Positions 1 to 7,639 of a stretch of 64,000 bases of DNA are shown here, one piece after another; the first letter of the stretch is position 1; the number at the start of each line of letters is the position of its first letter. Under the pieces are notes generated by a model, which did not search any database, had not been told where the DNA came from, and saw only the letters and a list, made by a program, of their open reading frames with translations. Made by a program: the position numbers and the translations under genes. The DNA is from Thermoplasmata archaeon (lineage in GTDB: Archaea > Thermoplasmatota > DTKX01 > JAHFTX01). The stretch lies in NCBI GenBank assembly GCA_023265395.1, contig JAHFTX010000007.1, forward strand, positions 1 to 64,000, in the 5' to 3' direction.

Positions 1-2
1 GC

Positions 3-521
3 GCCGATGCCGTGTGGGTCCAGACCCTCGATGCGTGGATGCCCAACCAACCCCAATGGGCAGTCGACCAGCTGGGCTTGCCGTTGCTGGGCGCGATCGC
101 TCCAGCGCGCCGCGCGATCGTCGGCGCCGGTCGCGACGGGGACCTCAAGCTGCTGGTGAGCGGGTCGGTCCGCACTGGCATGGACGCCTTCAAGGCCCTG
201 GGGCTGGGCGCCGATGCCGTGGGCGTCGATGCCGGGGCCCTCGTCGCCCTGGGGAGCTTGAGCGCCACCGCCGCCGCCGCCGGTCCGGCCGCCCCAGCCG
301 AGCTAGGAGCGATCACCGACGTCCCTGCCGCTGCCCGTTCGCTGGCCAACTACCTCCATGGGATGCAAGAGGAGCTGGTCGCCATCAGTGCCGCGGCCGG
401 CTACACCGACCTCAACGCCATCGACGGGGACGCCTTGCGCGCAGTCACCTACGACGCCGCGGCGATCAGCGGCATCCGCCTGCTGGGCTACGACAACCCC
501 CTGCCGATGTGGCTCCACTGA
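3..521 (+). CDS. Glutamate synthase-like FMN domain protein, C-terminal part (5' truncated)
   Basis: The reading frame is open from the window edge, so the N-terminus is missing; about 172 residues remain. The segment LLVSGSVRTGMDAFKALGLGADAV matches in style the phosphate-binding end of the FMN-binding (beta/alpha)8 barrel of the large glutamate synthase subunit. The following helical part (ANYLHGMQEEL and DALRAVTYDAAAISG) also follows the family C-terminus. In typical members a cysteine cluster that binds a 3Fe-4S centre lies just after the GADAVG segment. No cysteine occurs anywhere in the visible part, and Ala/Pro-rich sequence takes its place, so this may be a divergent amidotransferase-like oxidoreductase rather than a true glutamate synthase. 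The next gene lies on the same strand about 60 bases downstream. Family assignment is fairly sure, exact function is not. Confidence 0.7.
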   Translation, partial: ADAVWVQTLDAWMPNQPQWAVDQLGLPLLGAIAPARRAIVGAGRDGDLKLLVSGSVRTGMDAFKALGLGADAVGVDAGALVALGSLSATAAAAGPAAPAELGAITDVPAAARSLANYLHGMQEELVAISAAAGYTDLNAIDGDALRAVTYDAAAISGIRLLGYDNPLPMWLH

Positions 522-584
522 GGCGCCTTCGCGCCACCAGCTTCTTTTAGCGCAGGCGTGTTGCGCGCCCATCGAGGGACTCAC

Positions 585-2063
585 ATGGGTGCAGCGACCT
601 ACGGCTTCTTCATCGACGGTGCGTGGACCACCCCCAAGACCAAGGCACGCTTCGAGACGACCAATCCCGCCACCGGTGAGGTGCTTGCGACCTTCCCTCA
701 GGGCACAACCGCCGATGTCGTCACGGCCATCGCTGCCGCCGAAGCGGCGCTGCCTGCGTGGAAGGCGACCCCTGCCCCGGCGCGCGGGGCGATCGCCCTG
801 CGTGCCGCCGAGCTGATGCGGGCGCGCAAGAAGGAGCTGGGCGCCCTGGTGACCGCCGAGATGGGCAAGGTGCTGACCGAGGGCAACGGCGACGTCCAGG
901 AGGCCATCGACTTCTTCGAGTACATCGCCGGCGAAGGGCGGCGACTGCTGGGCGAGACGACCCCCTCCGAGCTACGCGACAAGTTCTGCATGACGGTGCG
1001 CCAGCCCATCGGGGTCGTCGGGCTGATCACCCCCTGGAACTTCCCCATCGCGATCCCCGTCTGGAAGATCGGCGCAGCGATGGTCGCCGGCAACACCATG
1101 GTGTTCAAGCCCGCCTCGGCGACGCCGCTGTGTGCCGCGCGGGTGGTCGAGATCCTCACGGAGGCCGGCCTGCCCAAGGGGGTGCTCAACATGGTCACCG
1201 GCCCCGGCGATCCCGTCGGGATGGAGCTGGCCAACAACCCGCGGGTGCGTGCGGTCAGCTTCACCGGCTCCGTCGACGTCGGACGGACGGTCTACACGGC
1301 AGCCGCTGCGCACCTCAAGCCCGTCGAGCTCGAGATGGGTGGGAAGAACCCCCAGATCGTCATGGACGATGCCAACCTCGACCTGGCGGTCGAGGGTGCG
1401 CTCTTTGGCGCCTTCGGCACCGCTGGTCAGCGCTGCACCGCCACCAGCCGGCTCATCGTCCACGAGAAGGTCTACGAACAGGTCAAGAAGAAGCTCCTCA
1501 AGGCCCTGGAGACCTTCACCATCGGGGACCCCAGCGACCCAGGGGTCAAGATGGGCCCACTCTGCTCCAAGCAGCAGTGTGAGACGGTCCTGCGCTACAT
1601 CGAGGTGGGCAAGAAGGAGGCGAGCCTGCTGGTCGGTGGCACCCGCTTGAGCGGCAAGGCCTACGACCGTGGCTTCTTCGTCTCCCCGACGATCTTCGAG
1701 ACCGCCCATGGGACCCGCATCAGCAAGGAGGAGATCTTCGGCCCGGTGCTCTCGCTGATCAAGGCCAAGGACTACGCCGATGCCGTGCGCATCGCCAACG
1801 ACGTCGACTACGGCCTGAGCAGCTCGCTCTACACCCGCAACGTCAACCTGGCCTTCCGGGCGATCAAGGACTTCGAGACCGGGATCACCTACATCAACGC
1901 CCCGACCATCGGTGCCGAGGTCCACCTGCCCTTTGGGGGCATCAAGCACACCGGCAACGGCGGCCGCGAGGCAGGGACCACCGCCATCGACGAGTTCACC
2001 GAGTTCAAGACGGTCTTCGTCGACTACAGCGATCGGCTGCAGAAGGCCCAGGGCATCCAGTAG
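585..2063 (+). CDS. NAD(P)-dependent aldehyde dehydrogenase
   Basis: A 492-residue protein of the usual ALDH superfamily length that oxidises an aldehyde to the acid with NAD or NADP. Visible signatures are PWNFP with the oxyanion Asn near residue 152, the cofactor-fold segment FTGSVDVGR near 226, the general-base Glu near 250 in ELEMGGK, and the nucleophile Cys near 284 in GQRCTA. The GTAGQRC context resembles semialdehyde dehydrogenases (succinate or alpha-ketoglutarate semialdehyde type), but the substrate cannot be read from sequence. I chose ATG 585 because GAGGGA precedes it; an in-frame ATG at 558 would add nine residues lacking homologous character. It converges with the leftward gene ending at 2070. 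Confidence 0.93.
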   Translation: MGAATYGFFIDGAWTTPKTKARFETTNPATGEVLATFPQGTTADVVTAIAAAEAALPAWKATPAPARGAIALRAAELMRARKKELGALVTAEMGKVLTEGNGDVQEAIDFFEYIAGEGRRLLGETTPSELRDKFCMTVRQPIGVVGLITPWNFPIAIPVWKIGAAMVAGNTMVFKPASATPLCAARVVEILTEAGLPKGVLNMVTGPGDPVGMELANNPRVRAVSFTGSVDVGRTVYTAAAAHLKPVELEMGGKNPQIVMDDANLDLAVEGALFGAFGTAGQRCTATSRLIVHEKVYEQVKKKLLKALETFTIGDPSDPGVKMGPLCSKQQCETVLRYIEVGKKEASLLVGGTRLSGKAYDRGFFVSPTIFETAHGTRISKEEIFGPVLSLIKAKDYADAVRIANDVDYGLSSSLYTRNVNLAFRAIKDFETGITYINAPTIGAEVHLPFGGIKHTGNGGREAGTTAIDEFTEFKTVFVDYSDRLQKAQGIQ

Positions 2064-2069
2064 GTCGGC

Positions 2070-2684
2070 TCAGGCCGCATGGGGCGCTGACGTCGCCGCG
2101 CGGTCGATCTCGACCGGCTGCAGCACCGGTGCGACCTCCAGCAGCCACGACGGCGCCAGGGTCGAGGGTGCCGCCACGTAGACCTCGAGCCCTTGCCGTC
2201 CCTCGAGGCGGTCGAGCAACGCGCGGATCGTCGCCGTGGGGAAGTAGCAGGCGAGCACCGAGAGATTGTCGATCAGCACGAAGTCCGCGGGCGTGCTGCT
2301 CTGCTGGGCGGCGCTGATCTTCGCTTCGACGTCGCCGAGCAGGCGGTCACCGACGTTGGTGCTCGGTTCCATCGGAAGCGGGGCGACCATCCCCACGGCG
2401 TCGACGAAGGTGACACGACCCTCATCGATCCCGCGGCGGTGCAGCAGGCGAGCCAGGTGGTTCGGTGGGGTGTCGATGCAGACCACCATCCCGCGGCGCT
2501 TGCCGTCGGCCAGCAGGTGCTCGAGCAGGGCGACGCAGAATCGCGGGACGTGGCTGGGGGCGGTGCGGAAGAGCATCCGTGGGGCCGGGCTTCCCGAGAG
2601 GAGGGACCGCAGCTGGTGGCGTAGCCCGTTTCCTTCGAGGTCGGGGGCGATTGCCGGTTGCGACATCCCCGACCCTCGCGACAT
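2070..2684 (-). CDS. RecA/KaiC-like protein without a P-loop
   Basis: A 204-residue soluble protein. Hydrophobic strands and turns follow the pattern of archaeal KaiC/RadA-like ATPases: a strand ending in CIDTPPNHL, then RVTFVDAVG, then a Walker-B-like strand DFVLIDNLSVL, and a last strand LEVYVAAPS. There is no GxxxxGKT/S motif where a Walker A would be expected; the corresponding region reads MLFRTAPSHVPRF. The family resemblance is to archaeal DUF7504-like proteins, by structural pattern only. ATG 2684 lies four bases after the stop of the small ORF on its 5' side, so the two are probably co-transcribed. An ATG six codons further in is an alternative start. Function unknown; possibly a non-catalytic partner or sensor. 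Confidence 0.6.
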   Translation of the reverse strand: MSRGSGMSQPAIAPDLEGNGLRHQLRSLLSGSPAPRMLFRTAPSHVPRFCVALLEHLLADGKRRGMVVCIDTPPNHLARLLHRRGIDEGRVTFVDAVGMVAPLPMEPSTNVGDRLLGDVEAKISAAQQSSTPADFVLIDNLSVLACYFPTATIRALLDRLEGRQGLEVYVAAPSTLAPSWLLEVAPVLQPVEIDRAATSAPHAA

Positions 2685-2688
2685 CCCG

Positions 2689-2847
2689 CTAGGCGGAGAA
2701 CGCCTGTTGCAGGGTCACGAGGAAACCGCGGCAGAAGGTGGTGGCGAGGGAGGGATTGTGGTCGCGCACGACCAAGAACCCTCGACCCATGGCGCAGGCG
2801 CGGATCACGGCTTCCCGTGCCGGGCCCTCGAACCGGACGACCACCAT
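2689..2847 (-). CDS. Small hypothetical protein (52 aa)
   Basis: An ATG-initiated frame of 52 codons ends four bases upstream of the RecA/KaiC-like gene and reads in the same direction. The peptide starts MVVVRFEGPAREAVI and continues with GRGFLVVRDHNPSL, with alternating strand-like and helical stretches rather than low complexity. Tight spacing to the next gene suggests translational coupling. A TATA-like TATAT lies about 55 bases upstream at 2902-2908 on this strand. It could be a small partner of the downstream protein, or the remains of a longer N-terminal domain. I do not recognise a family. Confidence 0.4.
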   Translation of the reverse strand: MVVVRFEGPAREAVIRACAMGRGFLVVRDHNPSLATTFCRGFLVTLQQAFSA

Positions 2848-3177
2848 TGCCTGATGCCCCTGTCCCGACCCTGGGACCCCAGTCGCGTCTGTGCGTGCCC
2901 CCTATATGTACCTCGCAGTATCGTGCGCCTTCCCCCCGCAGAACGGCCCTGTGTCACGTTGTGTGCTATCATGTTGCACGGTAGGGTGTGACAGTGCACA
3001 ATCACACGGCAGCCCCCGGCCCTCTTTCGAAGCTGCCGAAGGGTGTGTCCTCCCCTTGGACAGACCCACAAGGGGCAGCTCCCAGACCGCCCAGCGGTGA
3101 TGGCCGCGGTCGGGAGAGGGCTTGAGGGCCCTCCCCCCCGGCCTAGAGCGGTCAGCCCTGCCTCATCGAACACCGAA
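2848..3177. other. Intergenic region with TATA-like and dyad elements
   Basis: About 330 bases without a convincing gene. It is less GC-rich than its surroundings between 2900 and 3005. A TATA-like CCTATATG sits at 2901-2908 and could serve either direction. Short inverted pairs are visible: TGTCAC (2952-2957) with GTGACA (2988-2993), and TGTGC (2962-2966) with GCACA (2996-3000), interleaved in an A-B-A'-B' order. These may be operator-like or RNA-structural, or chance. The remaining stretch up to the ribosome-binding site at 3178 shows nothing I recognise. Confidence 0.35.
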
Positions 3178-3189
3178 AGGAGGTGGTCC
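3178..3189 (+). promoter_or_regulatory. Extended Shine-Dalgarno sequence
   Basis: AGGAGGTGGTCC directly abuts ATG 3190. It is complementary to the conserved 3' end of 16S rRNA (AGGAGGTGATCC) at 11 of 12 positions, and the twelfth can pair as G-U. Most genes in this window have weak or no Shine-Dalgarno sequences, so this is the strongest one seen. Confidence 0.6.
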
Positions 3190-3297
3190 ATGGTGGACAC
3201 CGCGGCGACGGATGTGGGCCCGCTCGGGGGTCCATCCCCCTCGATCCCGACGCCTCCGCCGCGTGGGGATGCGACCTTGAGGCCACCACAATCTTGA
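3190..3297 (+). CDS. Possible 35-residue peptide with very strong ribosome-binding site
   Basis: ATG 3190 follows a twelve-base Shine-Dalgarno match and opens a frame of 35 codons ending in TGA at 3295-3297. The peptide is short and rich in Pro, Gly and Thr (SPSIPTPPPRG in its middle), with no transmembrane segment and no motif I recognise. The stop lies 28 bases before the carboxypeptidase ATG at 3326, which itself has no clear ribosome-binding site, so this could be a leader peptide or upstream coupling ORF. Support comes only from the initiation signal, so confidence is modest. Confidence 0.35.
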   Translation: MVDTAATDVGPLGGPSPSIPTPPPRGDATLRPPQS

Positions 3298-3325
3298 TGG
3301 CGGGCACCTTGGTTCCTGCGGTCTG

Positions 3326-5473
3326 ATGCAGGGCTATCAGCGCTCCGGTGGTGCCCTCTTCGTCTTCCTCCTCCTCGTGAGCAACATCTCCGTGCTGGCA
3401 TTGGGGGCTATCGGTGAACAAGACTCGCCCCAACCACAACCTCTCCCTTCCGACGCCCCGGCGGTGGGGCTGAGTGCTGCGATGACCGCGGCATCGCAGG
3501 AGGCCAACAACTCCAGTGTGCTCTACCCCTGGGATGACCTGTTCACCACCTATCTCGAATACCCTGAGCTGACCACCTACCTTCACCGGCTCGAGGCCGA
3601 GCACCGCGACATCGCCCGTCTCTATGACATCACCGCGCTGACCGACAAGGGCTCCACGTGGCAGGGGCGCACGGTCTGGGCCATGCGCATCACCCAAGAC
3701 CCTGCCATCGAGCATCCCGATCGGAACAAGGCATTCATCGTTGGTAACCATCATGCGCGCGAATGGATGAGTTACGAGGTCACCACCTACACCATCGCCC
3801 TCCTGCTCAACCTCTACAACCAGCCTCCCACCGATGACGACGGTGACGGTGCAGTGAACGAGGATCCCTTCGATGGCACCGACAACGACGGCGATGGGCT
3901 CTACGATGAGGACGAGTCCGAGGCCCGGATCACCTGGCTGGTGGATCACCGGGATATCTGGATCGTCCCGATGCTCAATCCCGATGGCGTCACCTACGAC
4001 CATACCATCAGCCAACCGGGCGACGCCACCAGCGGCTGGCGCAAGAACGTGCGCGACAACAACCGCGACGGGAACTTCAACCCCAACTGCGACGGGGTCG
4101 ACCCCAACCGCAACTATCCCTGGCAGTGGGCCCGCAACCGCGACGCCCAGTACTTCGAGGGTGGCCAACTGACCCGCACCGTCGATGACAGCAACCCCTG
4201 CAGTGACATCTACCACGGGCCCGATGACAACGCTGACCAGGACGGCGATTCGAAGTTCCCGGCACCCGACTGGTGGAACCAGCGCCGGCTGCCGCAGGAC
4301 TGGAACGGGATTGACGAGGATCCGATGGACGGCATGGACAATGACGGCGACGGCCTCGTCGACGAGGACTGGGATGGCGGCTGGAGCGAGCCCGAGACAC
4401 AGTCGATGCGCATGGTCTGGAAGACCTTCCTCGACAGCGATGGGGACGAGTTCAACCACCAGAGCGACGTCGGGATCATGATCACCTACCACAGCTTCTC
4501 AGGGCTGGTGATCTGGCCCTGGGGGTACACCCGCGAGCGCACGACGGTCGACGCCCTCTTCACCGATGTGGGTACGTCGATGGCCAACTTCACGGGCTAC
4601 ACCCCGCAGCATGGGACCGACCTCTATCCGGTGAGCGGGGACATCACCGACTGGCTCTACGGCGCCCATGGGGTGCTGGCCTACACCGTCGAGCTCAACA
4701 CCGACGCCGAGGGCGGGTTCCACCCCATGCCCGACATGATCCTGCCCACGGTCCGCAAGAACGCGGCGACCAACCTGTGGATGTTCAAAGCCCAAGACGT
4801 CGCGCTCCAGGCGCACCGCGGTACCTGGGACTCGCTCGACATCGGTGTCCCGACGCTCGAGCACAACCAGAGCCGCAGCAGCGTCTCGGCCAGCGAGCAG
4901 CTGAACCTCAAGGTCAGCGTCACCACGCATCTGGAGAACCTCGACCCTGAGGGCGTCACCCTCCACTACTGGCTCAGCCGATCGGGCGATCCGCAGGGCT
5001 ACCAGTACCAGCGCTATGCCGACCACCAGGTGCAGCTGCGGGGCAACGACCAGGGGGTCTACAAGGGCGCGATCCCTTCCCAGGAGGGGGGGATGGTCAT
5101 CCACTACTGGTTCTCCGCCAAGGATGTCCGAGGGATCGGCCTGTACGCCCCCGAATTCGGCGGTCCGGACTCCTATCGGGTCGTCGTCGGTGGCGGCTTG
5201 GTCATCGACGTGTCCGATATCCTGGCGCTGGCGGTCGTCGCCCTGTTCCTCTTTGGGATGTTCTGGGTCGGTGCCTTCCGGATGATCGCATTCAGGGTCA
5301 CCGGTCGTCGGCCTCGCCCCGTCGGTGCGGGGGCCAGCGACGCCGGTTCGCACATCGAGGTCGCGACCCCTGTTGCAGAGGGGAGCGCGACCGCTTCTTC
5401 GGGGCTCCTGGATGATGATGGGCCCAGCGTCCTGGCTGGCAAGGCTCCCTCTTCCGACCAGTCGAACGGGTAG
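3326..5473 (+). CDS. Membrane-anchored zinc carboxypeptidase (M14 family) with calcium-binding-type loops
   Basis: A 715-residue extracellular peptidase that should remove C-terminal residues from peptides. It has an N-terminal signal peptide (hydrophobic residues about 10-30). Zinc ligands are His143 and Glu146 in NHHAREW and His389 in TYHSF, with the catalytic Glu456 in AYTVEL. Asn261 and Arg262 in DPNRNY fit the substrate carboxylate site. Three Asp/Gly-rich loops interrupt the domain (about residues 170-194, 299-309 and 330-348, e.g. DNDGDGLYDEDE); they resemble EF-hand or thrombospondin type 3 calcium loops and make it longer than standard M14 enzymes. After a beta-rich region comes one transmembrane helix (about 632-651) and a 64-residue cytoplasmic tail. 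Expected topology is catalytic domain outside. ATG 3326 is the first possible start after an in-frame stop. Confidence 0.92.
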   Translation: MQGYQRSGGALFVFLLLVSNISVLALGAIGEQDSPQPQPLPSDAPAVGLSAAMTAASQEANNSSVLYPWDDLFTTYLEYPELTTYLHRLEAEHRDIARLYDITALTDKGSTWQGRTVWAMRITQDPAIEHPDRNKAFIVGNHHAREWMSYEVTTYTIALLLNLYNQPPTDDDGDGAVNEDPFDGTDNDGDGLYDEDESEARITWLVDHRDIWIVPMLNPDGVTYDHTISQPGDATSGWRKNVRDNNRDGNFNPNCDGVDPNRNYPWQWARNRDAQYFEGGQLTRTVDDSNPCSDIYHGPDDNADQDGDSKFPAPDWWNQRRLPQDWNGIDEDPMDGMDNDGDGLVDEDWDGGWSEPETQSMRMVWKTFLDSDGDEFNHQSDVGIMITYHSFSGLVIWPWGYTRERTTVDALFTDVGTSMANFTGYTPQHGTDLYPVSGDITDWLYGAHGVLAYTVELNTDAEGGFHPMPDMILPTVRKNAATNLWMFKAQDVALQAHRGTWDSLDIGVPTLEHNQSRSSVSASEQLNLKVSVTTHLENLDPEGVTLHYWLSRSGDPQGYQYQRYADHQVQLRGNDQGVYKGAIPSQEGGMVIHYWFSAKDVRGIGLYAPEFGGPDSYRVVVGGGLVIDVSDILALAVVALFLFGMFWVGAFRMIAFRVTGRRPRPVGAGASDAGSHIEVATPVAEGSATASSGLLDDDGPSVLAGKAPSSDQSNG

Positions 5474-5531
5474 TCCAGCTTAGGGGCGGCGACCGCTAGC
5501 TTCATTCAACGGGGTAGCACTCGCCGTCGAC

Positions 5532-6335
5532 ATGGCCGCTGCCTCCCCCCCAGCTGAGACTTCGTCGATCACCAACGCATTCGCCCTCTCGGTTGGAGCG
5601 CTTTTCCTCGCCGGTGTCCTCGTCGGCTTGTTGTTGCCCTATCCCCAGCTTGCTCAAGACGACCGCGACGACGAACTGCCTGCCCTTGGTCTCGATCCTA
5701 CCGATGACCCGTATGCTCCGCACATCGACCCAGCCTCCTTCGTCGAGAATGTGACAAACCCCTACTTCCCGCTCATCCCGGGCACCACCTTCCGGTTCGG
5801 CGGCACCACCTCCGCAGGCCACGAGGAAGGGGTCATGGTCGTCCTTGCGGAGCACAAGATGATCCTCGGAGTCTCCTGCACCATCGTCCGCGACCGCCTG
5901 TCCGTCGATGGCAGCTTGGTCGAGGAGACCCTCGACTGGTACGCCCAGGATGCCGACGGCACCGTCTGGTACATGGGCGAAGACTCCAAGGAGTACCGCA
6001 ACGGGGTGGTCGTGGGTACCGCCGGCTCGTGGCAGGCCGGTGTCGGCGGCGCACAACCAGGGGTCATCATGTTCGCTGATCCCCTGCCCGGTGTCACCTA
6101 CCGGCAGGAGTACCTGCGCGGAGAAGCCGAGGACATGGCGACGGTGCTCCTGACCGATGGCTCGGTGCACCTAGCGATGGGGGACTACACGCACATCGTG
6201 CAGACCAAGGACTTCTCCCTCCTCGAACCCGACATCATCGAATACAAGTACTATGCCCCTGGCCTGGGGATGATCCTCGAGGACTCGCCCGGCGGAGTCG
6301 AGCGCGTCGAGCTGCTGTCGGTCACACCAGGGTGA
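5532..6335 (+). CDS. Membrane-anchored or secreted protein of unknown function
   Basis: 267 residues, with one N-terminal hydrophobic helix (about residues 17-36) followed by an Asp-rich linker. The outer domain carries phrases I know from a conserved, mainly bacterial extracytoplasmic family: NPYFPLIPGTTFRF, VVLAEHKMILGVSC, ETLDWYAQDADGTVWYMGED and YRQEYLRGEAEDMA. No catalytic role is known to me for this family. It starts 58 bases after the carboxypeptidase stop on the same strand and may be expressed with it. Two Cys are not placed as a lipobox. Family similarity to bacteria suggests possible transfer between domains. Confidence 0.75.
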   Translation: MAAASPPAETSSITNAFALSVGALFLAGVLVGLLLPYPQLAQDDRDDELPALGLDPTDDPYAPHIDPASFVENVTNPYFPLIPGTTFRFGGTTSAGHEEGVMVVLAEHKMILGVSCTIVRDRLSVDGSLVEETLDWYAQDADGTVWYMGEDSKEYRNGVVVGTAGSWQAGVGGAQPGVIMFADPLPGVTYRQEYLRGEAEDMATVLLTDGSVHLAMGDYTHIVQTKDFSLLEPDIIEYKYYAPGLGMILEDSPGGVERVELLSVTPG

Positions 6336-7577
6336 TCAGCGCTTGGGCGGCGCGTCGCGCAGCGCCGCGATCGCCGCCTCAGCCTTGCGGAGCTCCCGAG
6401 TAGCGCCCATCTGCAATAGGGCGCTCCTGGCACGCTCGAGGCGCTCCAGGCCCCGCGCGCTGTGGCCGAGCGCCCCCTCGCACTCCCCGGTGATCCGCAA
6501 GAGCCGCACATTCTCCCAGTCGTGGATCGAGAAGGCAGGGTCGGAGACGGCCTCTGCCAGTCGGGTCAGGCCCTCTTCGCTGTTGCCCAGTGCCAGCTCC
6601 GCTCGCCCGAGTACGCCGATGCACTGGGCCATGTAGCGCTCGGGGGGATGGTGGGAGTGCGCCGTCGCGACGATCGGGGCGACGAGGGCGCGGGCTTGCT
6701 CGGGCTGGTCGGCAAGGAGGTGGACCTCGGCAAGCACCATCGACGCCATCCCAAGGAAACTGGGTGTCTGCTGCGCCAAGGCGACCGCCTCCGTGCCATT
6801 GGCGAGCGCTTGATCGAACCTGCCCAGCTCGGCACGGACCCAGGCAAGGTATTGCAGCGAGTCGATCCGCGGAAGGGTGGCACCCAGCTGCTTAGAGAGC
6901 GTGGCGGCTGCAGAAAGTTGCTCTTCAGCCTCCTCGAGGCGCCCAAGGTAGAAGTAGGCCAGTCCCAGGCGCAGGCGGGCCACCGCACAGAAGTAGTCCT
7001 CCTGAGCGAGCTCGGCGGCGCCCAAGGCGCGCCGGGCAAGGTCCAAGCCGACGCCCAGATGGCCCCGTTCGATCTCCAGGAGGGCGAAGTTGCACAACAG
7101 CCGCAACTCCTGGTCGAGCGCCCCTGCGGCCATCGCCGCCTCCAGGCCGCGCTGATAGTGCATCGCCGCCTCGTCGGGGCGCAATAGGCTGCGCGCCACC
7201 GATGCGATGGTGTTGTGGCAATCGGCCACCTCAGGTTGGACGGTCCCACCAACCTCGAAGGCCGCCAGTGCCTCGAGGGCGTCTTCGGTGGCGCCCTCAT
7301 ACTGCTGCAACCGATACCGCACCCATGCACGGGCCGCGAAGAAGAGGGCGCCGGCACGCTCTCCGCATCCTGGCGCCGGCAGCCCTCCTTCGAGCACGGA
7401 GATCGCGTCCTTGGGGTGGCCGACCGATTCGAGGGCCCGTGCGTAGCGTGCCAGCGCGACGGTCAGCCGGTCAGGCTCGCCGCTGCTGCGTGCCTCCTCC
7501 AGCTCGGTGGTGGCGTCCTGCAACCGCGCATCGGCCACTGGCAGCGGGGCGACGCCCGGTCCTGCCGCGGGTGCCAT
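6336..7577 (-). CDS. Tetratricopeptide-repeat protein
   Basis: A 413-residue soluble all-helical protein built of TPR-like repeats, recognisable by repeated A-x-x-Y/L patterns such as LALARYARALESVG, EAAMHYQRGLEAA, RLRLGLAYFYLGRLEEAEEQL and ALANGTEAVALA. No ATPase, DNA-binding or signalling domain is attached. Its repeats resemble the C-terminal TPR halves of the two ATPase proteins at 46.5-51.5 kb, so it may belong to the same regulatory family without the ATPase part. The frame stays open to 7952, but that extension overlaps the oppositely phased coding of amrS and is arginine-rich; ATG 7577, 62 bases after the amrS stop, is the sensible start. It converges with the gene ending at 6335. Confidence 0.8.
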   Translation of the reverse strand: MAPAAGPGVAPLPVADARLQDATTELEEARSSGEPDRLTVALARYARALESVGHPKDAISVLEGGLPAPGCGERAGALFFAARAWVRYRLQQYEGATEDALEALAAFEVGGTVQPEVADCHNTIASVARSLLRPDEAAMHYQRGLEAAMAAGALDQELRLLCNFALLEIERGHLGVGLDLARRALGAAELAQEDYFCAVARLRLGLAYFYLGRLEEAEEQLSAAATLSKQLGATLPRIDSLQYLAWVRAELGRFDQALANGTEAVALAQQTPSFLGMASMVLAEVHLLADQPEQARALVAPIVATAHSHHPPERYMAQCIGVLGRAELALGNSEEGLTRLAEAVSDPAFSIHDWENVRLLRITGECEGALGHSARGLERLERARSALLQMGATRELRKAEAAIAALRDAPPKR

Positions 7578-7639
7578 CGCGGTGGCAGGCCCCTGTCCCC
7601 TCAAGGTTCTGCCGGGACGAAGCGGGCTCGAGGATTCCC

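Noticed and set aside
1912-2181. An 89-codon plus-strand frame across the aldehyde dehydrogenase end
   Set aside because: It overlaps the ALDH C-terminus in another frame and the tail of the leftward gene, and is Ser/Arg/Pro-rich without motif.
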